A DNA stretch of 32,103 nt, from contig JAISDJ010000340.1 of assembly GCA_031264865.1 (NCBI GenBank), positions 1 through 32,103 of the forward strand, in the 5' to 3' direction. This stretch comes from Tannerellaceae bacterium (lineage in GTDB: Bacteria; Bacteroidota; Bacteroidia; Bacteroidales; Tannerellaceae). Below the pieces are notes generated by a model, which was not told where the DNA came from, made no database searches, and saw only the letters and a list, made by a program, of their open reading frames with translations. The position numbers were made by a program, and so were the translations under genes. Below, piece after piece: positions 32,033 through 32,103 of the stretch. Numbering within the stretch: the stretch's first letter is position 1; each line of letters begins with the position of its first letter.

Positions 32033-32103
32033 TTGGCAGCTACCTACTCTTCCACATGTTTTGCAGTACCATCGGCGTAACCGGGCTTAACTTCTCTGTT
32101 CGG
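32033..32103 (-). rRNA. rrf: 5S ribosomal RNA, 3' part
   Basis: The minus strand reads CCGAACAGAGAAGTTAAGCC, then GATGGTACTGC, and ends GAGTAGGTAGCTGCC, the invariant 3' half of bacterial 5S rRNA. The 5' part lies outside the window. The rest of the rRNA operon is expected to the right, on the minus strand. The exact 3' end is uncertain by a few bases. Confidence 0.95.

Overview
The window reads as a chromosomal segment of a Bacteroidales bacterium. Supporting signs are the TAnnTTTG-type -7 promoter element upstream of many genes, TAATG and ATGA gene junctions, weak Shine-Dalgarno sites, a SusC-type receptor remnant, cargo of the type IX secretion system (T9SS) of both sorting-domain types (A and CHU_C/type B), and Bacteroidetes-typical families (PorT-like barrel, DUF4293, Bacteroidetes-type RpoZ, BamD). 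T9SS cargo argues against Bacteroides in the strict sense and for a relative such as Tannerellaceae or Dysgonomonadaceae; the exact genus cannot be fixed from the sequence.

Layout. 1-920: the start of a secreted carboxypeptidase-regulatory-like protein and, upstream of it on the same strand, a 50-residue peptide gene with RiPP-precursor character, then a structured gene-poor stretch. 919-3875: NtrC-family response regulator and histidine kinase operon, then rubredoxin. 4034-7826: a T9SS type A cargo protein converging on a large M16 lipoprotein protease. 7900-9366: an unrecognised gene preceded by an array of about 12 near-palindromic 21-bp repeats that can be read as heptad repeats. 9367-13614: serS, a DUF3472 lipoprotein, and a DUF47/Pit phosphate transport pair. 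13824-17345: phenylacetate-CoA ligase with an ACT-domain partner, bamD, rpoZ, DUF4293. 17352-22840: PorT-like barrel and a LysM/periplasmic-binding fusion (minus), then a type B T9SS cargo protein, a lytic transglycosylase and a LOG-family nucleotide hydrolase (plus). 22850-23434: a small inverted-repeat element and a broken mrr gene. 23581-28070: hisGDCB with a complete attenuator (leader peptide with three consecutive His codons, antiterminator, terminator). 28059-28640: remains of a SusC receptor. 28766-31959: a divergent ThiC homologue lacking the C-terminal Fe-S motif, followed closely by a double SGNH hydrolase. 32033-32103: the 3' end of a 5S rRNA on the minus strand, so an rRNA operon ends at the right edge.

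Most of the window is housekeeping. The places that deserve attention are the peptide gene at 427-579, the ThiC-like gene that should not be able to perform the normal radical-SAM reaction, the histidine attenuator, the palindromic 21-bp array, and two gene remnants (mrr and susC).
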